Part shown: positions 42,327 through 50,606 of the stretch, in pieces
How positions within the stretch are numbered: the stretch's first letter is position 1
Layout of the letters: every line of letters starts with the position of its first letter
Source of the DNA: Actinomyces capricornis
Lineage (GTDB): Bacteria; Actinomycetota; Actinomycetes; Actinomycetales; Actinomycetaceae
Length of the DNA stretch: 64,000 nucleotides
Assembly (NCBI RefSeq): GCF_019974135.1
Contig: NZ_AP025017.1
Coordinates: 3,038,001-3,102,000 of the forward strand
Reading direction: 5' to 3'
Notes under the pieces: generated by a model
Databases searched by the model: none
The model's input: the letters and a program-made list of their open reading frames with translations, nothing else
Told to the model about the DNA's origin: nothing
Position numbers and translations under genes: made by a program

Positions 42327-42647
42327 TCGCGCGGATCGCGGCCCTTGTCAGGCGTTCGGACTGCCTGAATCCTCACCGTGTGATTCGGCTGCGGCTCAGG
42401 CGTGGCTCGGCTGCTGCCCGGTGCAGTGCACTGCGCACCTCCCGGGCTCGCCCGGGGCGCGAGACGGGGGCCAGGTGACCTGGGGGCGACCGAAAGGTGT
42501 CCGGCGGGTGACCGGTCAGTGACATCTTGGAGCCCATTCGCCATGGCGGCTCCGGGCTGGTAACAATGTCGTCGGGTCGCGATCACACGGCCCGGGCCGC
42601 CCTGCCTCCCTCGGGGGCCGGTCACCCACACTCCCAACGGGAACGGC
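42327..42647. other. Intergenic region between Hsp70-like and pit genes
   Basis: Contains the 12-bp palindrome GCAGTGCACTGC (42423-42434), the 11-bp repeat ladder at 42474-42524 and the palindrome TGACCGGTCA (42509-42518). No gene seen. Confidence 0.5.
42474..42524. promoter_or_regulatory. PHO-box-like array of 11-bp direct repeats upstream of pit
   Basis: Heptamers GGTGACC, GGCGACC, GGTGTCC, GGTGACC and AGTGACA begin at 42474, 42485, 42496, 42507 and 42518, exactly 11 nt apart. Read on the minus strand they are GGTCACC-like, close to the 11-nt direct-repeat units bound by PhoP in Streptomyces. Located ~125-175 bp before a phosphate transporter start. Binding by PhoP/RegX3 is inference. Confidence 0.65.
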
Positions 42648-43871
42648 ATGAGTACCATTCTCTTCATCGTGATCGTCGTCGTTGTGACGGCTCTGGTCTT
42701 CGACTTCACCAACGGTTTCCACGACTCGGCCAATGCCATGGCCACCTCCGTGGCGACCGGCGCCTTCACACCCCGGCGTGCGGTCCTGGTGGCCGCGATC
42801 CTCAACGTCATCGGCGCCTGCCTGTCCACCGAGGTCGCCAAGACGATCTCCCACGGCATGTTCGATGACACCCTCGTCCAGGCCGCTCCAGCGATGATCT
42901 TCGCCGGCCTGGCGGGGGCCATCCTGTGGAATCTGGTCACCTGGCTCTTCGGCCTGCCCTCCTCCTCGTCCCATGCGCTCTTCGGCGGGCTCATCGGCGC
43001 GGTGGTGGTGGCCGCCGGGGTCGAGGGGGTCCACTGGGGCACGGTGGTCTCCAAGATCATCCTGCCCGCCTTCATCGCCCCCTGCGTGGCGGGTCTGGCG
43101 GCGGCGGTGGCCACCGTGCTGTCCTACCGGATCGCCCGGCCCTCCGACCGCTACTCCCAGTCCATCTTCCGCAACGGCCAGCGCATCTCCGCCTCCATGG
43201 TGGCCCTGGCCCACGGGACCTCCGACGGGCAGAAGACCATGGGCGTCATCACCCTGGCCCTCGTGGCGGGCGGCTATCAGGAGGCGGGCACCAACCCGCA
43301 CTGGTGGGTCGTCGGCGCGGCCGGCCTGGCCATCGGCCTGGGCACCTACTCCGGGGGCTGGCGCATCATGCGCACCATGGGCAAGGGCCTGGTCCACATC
43401 GACTCCCCGCAGGGCTTCGCCGCCGAGACCTCCTCCACCGTGGCGATCCTGGCCTCCTCCCACCTGGGCTTCGCCCTGTCCACCACGCATATCTGCACCG
43501 GCTCGATCCTGGGCTCGGGCATCGGGCGGGGGACGAAGGTCTCATGGAGCACCGCGGGCAAGATGGGGGTCGCCTGGCTCATCACCCTGCCCTGTGCGGG
43601 CCTGGTGGGCGCCCTGACCTCCTTCATCGCCGTGCGCGGCGGCGTGGCCGGAACGATCCTGGTCATCGTCATGCTCATCGTCGGCGCACTGGCCATCATC
43701 AGGCAGGCCAACCAGCACCGCGTGGACTTCTCCAATGTCAATGACTCCAATGAGGTCGTCGTCCTCAAGCGCAACGAGCTGGAGCCGGGCGCCGAGATGG
43801 GCGCGCAGGACATGGATGCAGCGGCCACGATGGCGGCACCGGCCGAGCACAGCAAGGAGAGCGTGGCATGA
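42648..43871 (+). CDS. pit: PiT-family inorganic phosphate transporter
   Basis: A 407-residue membrane protein. The two PiT signature repeats are ALVFDFTNGFHDSANAMATS near the N-terminus and GFALSTTHICTGSILGSGIG in the second half; SSSSHALFGGLIGA is the usual inner motif. About ten membrane segments are apparent. It imports phosphate, often as metal-phosphate with protons. The polar tail (~40 residues) is cytoplasmic. Start ATG at 42648 behind GGGAACGG-like spacing. Stop overlaps the next gene (ATGA). The 11-bp repeat array upstream suggests phosphate-starvation control. Confidence 0.95.
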   Translation: MSTILFIVIVVVVTALVFDFTNGFHDSANAMATSVATGAFTPRRAVLVAAILNVIGACLSTEVAKTISHGMFDDTLVQAAPAMIFAGLAGAILWNLVTWLFGLPSSSSHALFGGLIGAVVVAAGVEGVHWGTVVSKIILPAFIAPCVAGLAAAVATVLSYRIARPSDRYSQSIFRNGQRISASMVALAHGTSDGQKTMGVITLALVAGGYQEAGTNPHWWVVGAAGLAIGLGTYSGGWRIMRTMGKGLVHIDSPQGFAAETSSTVAILASSHLGFALSTTHICTGSILGSGIGRGTKVSWSTAGKMGVAWLITLPCAGLVGALTSFIAVRGGVAGTILVIVMLIVGALAIIRQANQHRVDFSNVNDSNEVVVLKRNELEPGAEMGAQDMDAAATMAAPAEHSKESVA

Positions 43872-44104
43872 GCATCGACTGGACCTCCCTGGGCCTAGTG
43901 ACGGCGGTCACTGTCATGGGCACCGCCTTCATCATCGCCATCACCTCCCTGGCGGCGCGCATGCTCGACGAGGTGCACATCAAGCGCATCACCCACGAGG
44001 TCAAGGGGCTGCACGCCGCGGAGGTCGCCGCGGGCTTCTTCCTCCTGCTGGCGGGGCTCATCGTCCTGTACGGCCTGTGGCTCATCATCCCCTACTTCCA
44101 CTGA
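43868..44104 (+). CDS. Small two-TM membrane protein coupled to pit
   Basis: A 78-residue protein with hydrophobic helices at ~8-30 (LVTAVTVMGTAFIIAITSLA) and ~52-75 (AAGFFLLLAGLIVLYGLWLI), joined by a charged loop (DEVHIKRITHEVKG). I do not recognise a family. The ATGA overlap with pit suggests a helper or regulator subunit of the phosphate transporter. The usual PiT partner, a DUF47/PhoU-like protein, is absent, so this may fill a different role. Confidence 0.75.
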   Translation: MSIDWTSLGLVTAVTVMGTAFIIAITSLAARMLDEVHIKRITHEVKGLHAAEVAAGFFLLLAGLIVLYGLWLIIPYFH

Positions 44105-44148
44105 GGCCGGCGGGGCCCAAACCCGGGGTCCACTGAGCAGGCGACTGC

Positions 44149-44154
44149 TACTCT
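44149..44154 (+). promoter_or_regulatory. Candidate -10 element of the GH32 gene
   Basis: TACTCT with a 6-nt gap to the GTG at 44161; leaderless pattern. Confidence 0.4.
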
Positions 44155-44160
44155 CCGCTT

Positions 44161-45723
44161 GTGACTGAGGATCTCAAAGCCCTGGCCCTCGACGCGATCG
44201 CCTCCTCACGGGCGGCCGATGACCCCGACTATCCCCGTTTCCACGCCGTGCCTCCCGTGGGGCGCCTCAACGACCCCAACGGCCTGCTGGTCGATGGGAG
44301 CACCTACCACGTCTTCTACCAGTTCAGCCCCTTCCACCCCGGGCGCAAGCTCGTCTACTGGGGGCATGCCAGCTCCACGGACCTGGCCCACTGGGAGCAC
44401 CACCCCCCGGCGATCATCCCGGACTCGGCCTACGACGCCTCCGGGGCCTACTCCGGCAATGCCGTCGTGCTGGAGGCCGATGAGCTCGACGGCGCCCCGG
44501 CGGTGGCGCCCTACCAGTTGTTCTACACCGGCAACCTCAAGGACGAGCGCACCGGGGAGCGCACCGCCAGCCAGTGCCTGGTCACCAGCGCCGACCTGAG
44601 CAGCTTCGAGAAGTGGCCCGGCAACCCGCTCATCCCCACCCACGCCCCGGGGTACACCGCCCACTACCGCGACCCCCAGGTCTTCCGCGACCCGCAGCGG
44701 CCGGGGCACTACCTCATGGCGGTGGGGGTCCAGCGCCAGGACGAGACCGGGGCCGCCGTCCTCTACCGCTCCACCGACCTGCTGTCATGGCAGTTGGAGG
44801 GCGAGCTGTCCTTCCCCCAGGCCGAGGGTGCCTTCGACGCCTTCGGCTACATGTGGGAGTGCCCCGGGCTCGTGCGGCTGGAGGACGAGGAGACCGGCGA
44901 GCCGTGGGATGTGCTCATCTGGTGCCCGCAGGGCATCGCCCCTCAGCGCGAGGGCTTTGAGAACATCTTCCCCTGCGTCTACACCCTGGGGCACCTGGTG
45001 GGCACCGAGCTGCGCGAGTGCCGCGGCGAGTTCTACGAGGTCGACAGGGGCTTCGAGTTCTACGCCCCGCAGGTCTTCGCCCGCCGCCCCAGCCAGCCCG
45101 GGCCGGTGCTGCTCACCGGCTGGGCGGGCAACGCCTCCCAGGACGACCAGCCCTCCATCGAGCCCGACGGCGGCAGTGGGGGCTGGGTCCATGCCCTGAC
45201 CGTCCCACGCCGGCTCAGCCTGCGCGGCGGGCGGCTCATCCAGCGCCCCGCCCTGGTCCTGCCCGCGGATGCCGCTCGACCGGCCCTGGTGGATGCGCCC
45301 CTGGAGCCCGGGGAGCACCCGATCGCCGAGCTGGAGGGGGAGCGCAGCTGGCAGCTGATGCTCCAGGCCGAGTCGGGCGCTGAGGGATCCTGGGGTGTGC
45401 GCATCGGATCATCGCAGTGCCACGTCGATATCACCCTGGACGGCTCCCACCTGCATGTGTGCCGCGCGACCTCGCGCTACACCCGGCACGGTGCTCAGCG
45501 CACCGTCACCCTCCCGCCGGGCTGCGCCCCGCGTCTGGAGATCCTGCACGACCGCTCCATCACTGAGATCTTCGTCGGGGACGGCGATGTGGCCTTCACC
45601 CTGCGCAGCTTCGTCGATGAGTCGGCCGGGGCCGCGGTGCTGGTGGGGGAGCGCGGCGGGCCAGCCGGTCGGGCCGGCGACCGGCTCCGGCTCGTCGACG
45701 GCGCGGCGCTCGTGCGCTCCTGA
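44161..45723 (+). CDS. scrB: Sucrose-6-phosphate hydrolase (GH32)
   Basis: A 520-residue intracellular invertase-type enzyme without signal peptide. The nucleophile motif is FHAVPPVGRLNDPNGLLVDG (Asp38 in NDPNG). RDPQVF near residue 170 supplies the transition-state stabiliser, and the acid/base Glu is in MWECPGL near 233. A C-terminal beta-sandwich (residues ~390-515) completes the fold. With a sucrose-type PTS transporter downstream it should cut sucrose 6-phosphate to glucose 6-phosphate and fructose. Start GTG at 44161. Confidence 0.92.
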   Translation: MTEDLKALALDAIASSRAADDPDYPRFHAVPPVGRLNDPNGLLVDGSTYHVFYQFSPFHPGRKLVYWGHASSTDLAHWEHHPPAIIPDSAYDASGAYSGNAVVLEADELDGAPAVAPYQLFYTGNLKDERTGERTASQCLVTSADLSSFEKWPGNPLIPTHAPGYTAHYRDPQVFRDPQRPGHYLMAVGVQRQDETGAAVLYRSTDLLSWQLEGELSFPQAEGAFDAFGYMWECPGLVRLEDEETGEPWDVLIWCPQGIAPQREGFENIFPCVYTLGHLVGTELRECRGEFYEVDRGFEFYAPQVFARRPSQPGPVLLTGWAGNASQDDQPSIEPDGGSGGWVHALTVPRRLSLRGGRLIQRPALVLPADAARPALVDAPLEPGEHPIAELEGERSWQLMLQAESGAEGSWGVRIGSSQCHVDITLDGSHLHVCRATSRYTRHGAQRTVTLPPGCAPRLEILHDRSITEIFVGDGDVAFTLRSFVDESAGAAVLVGERGGPAGRAGDRLRLVDGAALVRS

Positions 45724-45829
45724 GGCGGGCCGTGCCGTCCGGCGCCCGGCCGACCCTGACCGGCACGTCCGTGTCATCGTTCGAGAAGATGCCCGTAGCG
45801 GTTGCGGGTCGGCAGTGGCGGCGGTAGTG

Positions 45830-45845
45830 TGACTATCGATTGACA
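45830..45845 (+). promoter_or_regulatory. Candidate LacI-type operator before the PTS gene
   Basis: TGACTATCGATTGACA is a 16-bp imperfect palindrome (6 of 8 half-site positions match) centred on CG, the LacI-family style. It overlaps a TTGACA (45840-45845) that could be a -35 box. The regulator at 48084-49088 is the obvious candidate to bind it. Confidence 0.5.
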
Positions 45846-45940
45846 TAGATGCGGTCGCCGGGAGTCACTGACGATCTCGACCTCGGGCTTTCCCAAGCCT
45901 CCCAACACATGCGGCCGCATCACGGAGAAAGGATCCCCGG

Positions 45941-47980
45941 GTGGCTATGGATCACGCCCGCGTGGCGAAAGATGTCCTGACCTACGTCGGCGGTGCCGAC
46001 AACATCAATGCGGCGGCGCACTGCGCGACCCGCCTGCGCCTCGTCCTGGGCGACCTGGACAAGGTCGACCAGAAGGCCCTCGACAAGGACCCTGACCTCA
46101 AGGGAACCTTCCTTGCCGGTGGCATGTTCCAGATCATCGTCGGCCCCGGGGACGTGGACCACGTCTTCGCCGAGATGATCAGCACCGGTGGGGTCAAGGA
46201 GGTCTCCAAGGACGAGGCCAAGCAGGTCGCCGCCAAGAGCGGCAACCCCGTCTCCCGCTTCATCAAGGTCATCGCCGACATCTTCGTGCCGATCCTGCCG
46301 GCCCTCATCGCCGGCGGTCTGATGATGGCGATCAACAACGTCCTGACCGCCGAGGGGCTCTTCGGGGACCAGGCGCTGGTGGCCCGGTGGACCTGGCTGA
46401 CGGACTACGCCAACCTCATCAACCTCATCTCCTCGGCGGCCTTCGCCTTCCTGCCGGTGCTCGTCGGCTTCTCCGCCGCCAAGCGCTTCGGAGGCAATGT
46501 CTACCTCGGCGCCGCCATGGGCGCGGCCATGGTCTCCACCGAGCTGACCAATGCCTACAACATCCAGCAGGCGATGGCGGAGGGCACGATCGAGGTCTGG
46601 CACCTGTTCGGCCTGAGCGTCGACAAGATCGGGTACCAGGCCATGGTCATCCCGGTCATCTGCGTGGCCTGGATCATGTCGGCCATTGAGAAGTGGCTGC
46701 ACAAGAAGCTCTCGGGCACCACCGACTTCCTGCTCAGCCCGCTCATCACCCTCCTGCTCACGGGCTTCCTCACCTTCGTCGTCGTCGGCCCGATCACCCG
46801 CGAGCTGTCCAACTGGATCACTGAGGGCCTGGCCTGGACCTACAACACGCTCGGCCCGGTCGGTGGGGCGCTGTTCGGCCTGGTCTACTCCCCGATCGTG
46901 GTCACGGGCCTGCACCAGTCCTTCCCCGCCGTCGAGCTCCCACTGATCGACCAGATGCGCAATGGCGGCCCGGGCTCCTTCATCTTCCCCATCGCCTCCA
47001 TGGCCAACGTGGCCCAGGGCGCGGTGGCCCTGGCGATCTTCTTCAACACCCGTGACACCAAGATGAAGGCGCTGGCCGGCGCCGGTGGCGCCTCGGCGGT
47101 CTTCGGCATCACCGAGCCGGCCATCTTCGGTGTCAACCTGCGCCTGCGCTGGCCCTTCTTCATCGGCATGGGGGCGGCCTCCATCGGCGGTGCCCTCGTG
47201 GCCCTGCTCGACGTCCACTCCCAGGCCCTGGGCGCTGCCGGCCTGGTCGGATTCGTCTCCATCGTCCCCAAGGACATCCCCACCTACCTCATCCTGGAGC
47301 TGGTGACCTTCCTCATCGCCTTCAGCGCCTGCTTCGCCTACGCCCGCTCGGCCAAGGGCCGTGCCTCCCTGGCCGGCGGTGAGGCCGACGACGCCGACGA
47401 GGCCGCGCTGGAGGCCGAGGCCATGGTCGAGCACGCCGAGGCCGTCGAGCTGCCCGCCGAGGCGGCCCAGGACTTCACCATCACCTCCCCGATCCAGGGG
47501 CGGGCCATCGCCCTGTCGGAGGTGGAGGACCAGACCTTCTCCTCCGGGATGCTCGGCCCGGGCATGGCCGTGGTGCCCTCCGAGGGCCCGGTGGTCTCAC
47601 CGATCGACGGCGAGGTCCTGGTGGCCTTCCCCACAGGTCACGCCTACGGGCTGCGCGCAGCCAGCGGTGTCGAGCTGCTCATCCACGTGGGCATGGACAC
47701 CGTCGAGCTCGACGGCAGGCACTTCACCCCCAAGGTCAAGGCGGGGGACAAGGTCCTGCGCGGGATGCCGCTGGTGGAGGTCGACTGGGCGGCCGTGGGT
47801 GCCGCGGGATACCAGACCGTCACCCCCATCGTGGTCTCCAATGCCGCCGCCTACGAGGGCATCGAGGAGCGGGGGGCGGGCACCATCCACCGCGGCGACG
47901 CGCTCTACGCCGTCGTGCGCAGCACTGAGGGCACTGAGGACAGCCCGGCCCCGGCTGAGCCCCAGGACAGCACTGTGTGA
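45941..47980 (+). CDS. scrA: PTS EIIBCA, sucrose/beta-glucoside type
   Basis: A 679-residue sugar transporter with fused IIB, IIC and IIA domains. IIB: INAAAHCATRLRLVL, phosphocysteine Cys28. IIC: ~residues 105-465, about ten membrane segments, with GITEPAIFGVNLRLRWPF. IIA: VVSPIDGEVLVAFPTGHAYG, then LLIHVGMDTVELDG, phosphohistidine His582, in the glucose-type IIA family. Together with the GH32 enzyme it imports and phosphorylates sucrose. Trehalose or beta-glucosides cannot be excluded by sequence alone. GTG at 45941 follows GAGAAAGGA; ATG at 45947 is possible. Confidence 0.93.
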   Translation: MAMDHARVAKDVLTYVGGADNINAAAHCATRLRLVLGDLDKVDQKALDKDPDLKGTFLAGGMFQIIVGPGDVDHVFAEMISTGGVKEVSKDEAKQVAAKSGNPVSRFIKVIADIFVPILPALIAGGLMMAINNVLTAEGLFGDQALVARWTWLTDYANLINLISSAAFAFLPVLVGFSAAKRFGGNVYLGAAMGAAMVSTELTNAYNIQQAMAEGTIEVWHLFGLSVDKIGYQAMVIPVICVAWIMSAIEKWLHKKLSGTTDFLLSPLITLLLTGFLTFVVVGPITRELSNWITEGLAWTYNTLGPVGGALFGLVYSPIVVTGLHQSFPAVELPLIDQMRNGGPGSFIFPIASMANVAQGAVALAIFFNTRDTKMKALAGAGGASAVFGITEPAIFGVNLRLRWPFFIGMGAASIGGALVALLDVHSQALGAAGLVGFVSIVPKDIPTYLILELVTFLIAFSACFAYARSAKGRASLAGGEADDADEAALEAEAMVEHAEAVELPAEAAQDFTITSPIQGRAIALSEVEDQTFSSGMLGPGMAVVPSEGPVVSPIDGEVLVAFPTGHAYGLRAASGVELLIHVGMDTVELDGRHFTPKVKAGDKVLRGMPLVEVDWAAVGAAGYQTVTPIVVSNAAAYEGIEERGAGTIHRGDALYAVVRSTEGTEDSPAPAEPQDSTV

Positions 47981-47992
47981 GCAGTGCTCGTA

Positions 47993-48039
47993 CACGGTAT
48001 TGGGCCGGCACCCGAGGAGGGCGCCGGCCCAATACCGTG
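47993..48039. terminator. Bidirectional terminator between PTS and LacI genes
   Basis: Perfect 17-bp arms (47993-48009 and 48023-48039), 13-nt loop, between convergent genes. Confidence 0.85.
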
Positions 48040-48083
48040 ATGAGAGTCGGTGCTGTGATGAGGCGGGCAGAGCCCGGGCGCGA

Positions 48084-49088
48084 TCAGGTGGTGCGGCCCT
48101 CGATGAGCTCGATGCCCAGGGGTGGGGGATTGGTGGCGCTGCTTGCCGCCTGCCTGGCGGCTCCGGCGTCGATCTGCTCGAGCAGGATCGCGACGGCGTC
48201 GTGCGCCAGCTCCTGGATCGGCTGGCGGATCGTGCTCAGCCCCGGCAGCGCGCGGTGGAGCGCCGCCGTCCCATCGAAGCCGATGACCTTGAAGTCCTCA
48301 GGAACGTCCAGGCCGCGGGCCAGCGCCCACTCCAGGACCGAGGCGGCGGACAGGTCGTCGGTGGCGAAGACCGAGTCCACGGATGGGGCCATCGTGTTGA
48401 GTCGCTCGGCGATGAGCTTGGGGCGCAGGTGCTCGGGGGTGTGGAAGTCGACGGTGAGGATGACGGGCTCGATCCTGGCCTCGGCCAGGACGGTGCGATA
48501 GCCCGCCTCGCGCAGGTTGTGGGTCCCGGCCCGCGAGGTCAGGAGCGCCGGGTGGCGCGCACCGCGGTCCAGCAGGTGCTGGGTGGCCAGGCGTCCGCCC
48601 TTCTCGTTGTCGCAGCGGACATTGGGGATGGTGGGGGACAGGTCGCGGTCGACCGTCACCAGGGGCAGGTGCACCGTGGAGTACTCCGAGATGTTCTCAT
48701 TGTGGGCGCCGGAGATGATGCCATCGACCCGGTGGGAGACCAGCAGGTCGAGGTAGTCGCGCTCCCGCTCCGCCTTGCCCATGGAATTGCACACCAGGAT
48801 GCGGTAGCCGTGCTCGGCCAGGGCATCCTCGACATGCTCGACCAGCTCGCCGAAGAAGGGCAGGCCGACGGTGGGGACGATGAGGCCGATGGACTGGGTG
48901 GACTTGCCGTGGAGGGCGCGGGCGACCTGGTTGGGCCGGTAGTTGAGCTCGGCGATGGCCTGCGCCACCCGACGTCGGGTCTCCTGAGACAGGTAGCCGC
49001 GGTCGTTGAGGACACGGGAGACCGTGGTCACGGAGACTCCGGCGGCTCTGGCCACGTCGACCAGGGTGGGTTCATGCGGTACGGGCAT
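48084..49088 (-). CDS. scrR: LacI-family regulator of the sucrose genes
   Basis: A 334-residue repressor. The N-terminal helix-turn-helix is PTLVDVARAAGVSVTTVSRV, then LNDRGYLSQETRRRV and the hinge helix NYRPNQVARALHGKS. The periplasmic-binding-protein-like effector domain (residues ~60-330) has VDGIISGAHN, VFATDDLSAASV and FDGTAALHRALPGLSTIRQP. Neighbouring GH32 and PTS genes mark it as the sucrose-pathway regulator; the ligand (fructose or a phosphate of it) is inference. The ATG at 49088 follows GAGGAG. Confidence 0.92.
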   Translation of the reverse strand: MPVPHEPTLVDVARAAGVSVTTVSRVLNDRGYLSQETRRRVAQAIAELNYRPNQVARALHGKSTQSIGLIVPTVGLPFFGELVEHVEDALAEHGYRILVCNSMGKAERERDYLDLLVSHRVDGIISGAHNENISEYSTVHLPLVTVDRDLSPTIPNVRCDNEKGGRLATQHLLDRGARHPALLTSRAGTHNLREAGYRTVLAEARIEPVILTVDFHTPEHLRPKLIAERLNTMAPSVDSVFATDDLSAASVLEWALARGLDVPEDFKVIGFDGTAALHRALPGLSTIRQPIQELAHDAVAILLEQIDAGAARQAASSATNPPPLGIELIEGRTT

Positions 49089-49178
49089 GAGAACTCCTCG
49101 GAGTGGCTGATCGTGTCCCCCGAAGCATAGGCCCGGTAGGGCTCAATACCCAACTGACCTGCATGAATGCACCCTTTG

Positions 49179-49802
49179 TCAGGCCTGGGGGAGGAGCTCG
49201 GCATACACCGGGAGCATACTGCGGGCCATGGCCGCATGCCCCCGGTCGTTGGGGTGGATGGCATCGATGGCGAGCTTGTCCGCATCGCCGTCGATGGCCC
49301 TGATGAGGGCGTCGGTGGAGGCCAGTGCCATGGCGGTGGCGTGCTCGTGGATCATGCGCCGCACGGCCTGGAACCGGGGGCCTATGCTGATGGTGGGGAA
49401 GTAGGGGGCGATGATCACCTGTGCGCCGGTGATCCTGCTGGACAGGAAGTCCAGGTCGTGGGCGATGGCCTGGTCGACCAGCTCGCTCTGGGAGGGCAGG
49501 AAGGCGGCGTCGTTGAGGCCCAGGCTCACCGTGACCAGATCGGGCTCGGCGCGCAGGACCGCCTCGAGCCAGGCGGTGTCCCGGCAGGAGGGGGCTCGGC
49601 CGCCTCCTGGCAGGCGGCCGCCCCGGCGGGCGAAGTGGCCCAGCCCGTCCACCGCGAGGTTGACCTCCCGCCAGCGATTGTGCTCGCAGACCAGGGAGGC
49701 CCAGCGCTGGCGCGGGTGGGAGATCGACTGCCACCCGGTGGTGACGGAGTCCCCGAGGAAGACCGCGACCGGGAAGGCGGTGGACTGGGGAGCAGTGGAC
49801 AT
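49179..49802 (-). CDS. SGNH/GDSL hydrolase
   Basis: A 207-residue cytosolic-looking esterase/lipase of the SGNH fold. Block I is VAVFLGDSVTTGWQSI (Ser nucleophile, GDS). Block III is LGLNDAAF, and block V is DAIHPNDRGH, supplying catalytic Asp and His. Substrate unknown. No signal peptide. The ATG at 49802 has TAGGGT 6 nt upstream. It is not clearly part of the neighbouring sucrose or ABC operons. Confidence 0.9.
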   Translation of the reverse strand: MSTAPQSTAFPVAVFLGDSVTTGWQSISHPRQRWASLVCEHNRWREVNLAVDGLGHFARRGGRLPGGGRAPSCRDTAWLEAVLRAEPDLVTVSLGLNDAAFLPSQSELVDQAIAHDLDFLSSRITGAQVIIAPYFPTISIGPRFQAVRRMIHEHATAMALASTDALIRAIDGDADKLAIDAIHPNDRGHAAMARSMLPVYAELLPQA

Positions 49803-49808
49803 GGCCTC

Positions 49809-49814
49809 ACCCTA
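49809..49814 (-). promoter_or_regulatory. Candidate -10 element of the SGNH gene
   Basis: TAGGGT on the minus strand with a 6-nt gap to the ATG at 49802; leaderless pattern. Confidence 0.4.
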
Positions 49815-49913
49815 GCCCGCGGTCGTCCAGTACCAGGGGTGTTCCGCAGGTGGAAACGCCTCTGCGGCGGTGCCGGTGCTACGGGGTGGGGTGGTACGGA
49901 TGGGTGATGCGGC

Positions 49914-50606
49914 TCAGTGGTGCGGGTGGGCCGATGCGCTGAGGACGCCGTCGTGCATGACCAGGACCGTGTCGCACACCGGTAGGAGCCGCTCGTCGTG
50001 GGTGACCATGACCGTGGCCTTGCCCTGCTCATGGGTCTGCTCGGCCAGCAGGCGGGCCACCTCCTGGGCCCGGGCGCTGTCCAGGGAGGCTGTCGGCTCA
50101 TCGGCGAGGATGATGTCCGGGTCATGGTAGAGGGCCACTGCGATGGCGGCGCGCTGGCGCTCGCCACCGGACAGGCCCTCCGGGTAGGAGCGCGTGCGGT
50201 GGCCCAGGTCCAGGGCATCGATGAGGTGGTCGCGGCGGGCCCGATCTCCCCGGCGCCTGGCTACCCTGTCGTGGAGCGCGAACTGGTCCAGCAGGGTCAG
50301 GAAGGGCACGAGCCCGGAGGCCTGCAGCACGAAGCCCAGGCGGGTGCGGCGCAGGCGCGCCCGCGCCCGCTCCGGCAGCTCGGAGAAGGGCTCGCCACCG
50401 ATGGTGACCGTTCCCGTGGAGGGGGTGCGCAGGCCGCCCATGATGGTCAGCAGGGTCGACTTGCCCGAGCCCGAGGGGCCGAGGATCCCCACGAGCCGGC
50501 CGGCGGCGAGCTCCAGATCAGTGCTGCGCAGGGCATGGATCGTCTCCCCGCCCACCTCGTAGTCCTTGGAGACCCCGCTCAGGGCAAGTGCCGTGGCGGG
50601 GCTCAT
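49914..50606 (-). CDS. ABC transporter ATP-binding protein (MacB/LolD-like)
   Basis: A 230-residue ATPase. Walker A is [20 protein letters not shown], the signature is [15 protein letters not shown], and Walker B is IILADEPTASLD. It resembles the LolD/MacB/FtsE branch that works with FtsX-like permeases to extract lipoproteins or export peptides. Its ATG overlaps the permease stop (ATGA), so the two form one transporter. Substrate unknown; antimicrobial-peptide detoxification is one option. Confidence 0.93.
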   Translation of the reverse strand: MSPATALALSGVSKDYEVGGETIHALRSTDLELAAGRLVGILGPSGSGKSTLLTIMGGLRTPSTGTVTIGGEPFSELPERARARLRRTRLGFVLQASGLVPFLTLLDQFALHDRVARRRGDRARRDHLIDALDLGHRTRSYPEGLSGGERQRAAIAVALYHDPDIILADEPTASLDSARAQEVARLLAEQTHEQGKATVMVTHDERLLPVCDTVLVMHDGVLSASAHPHH

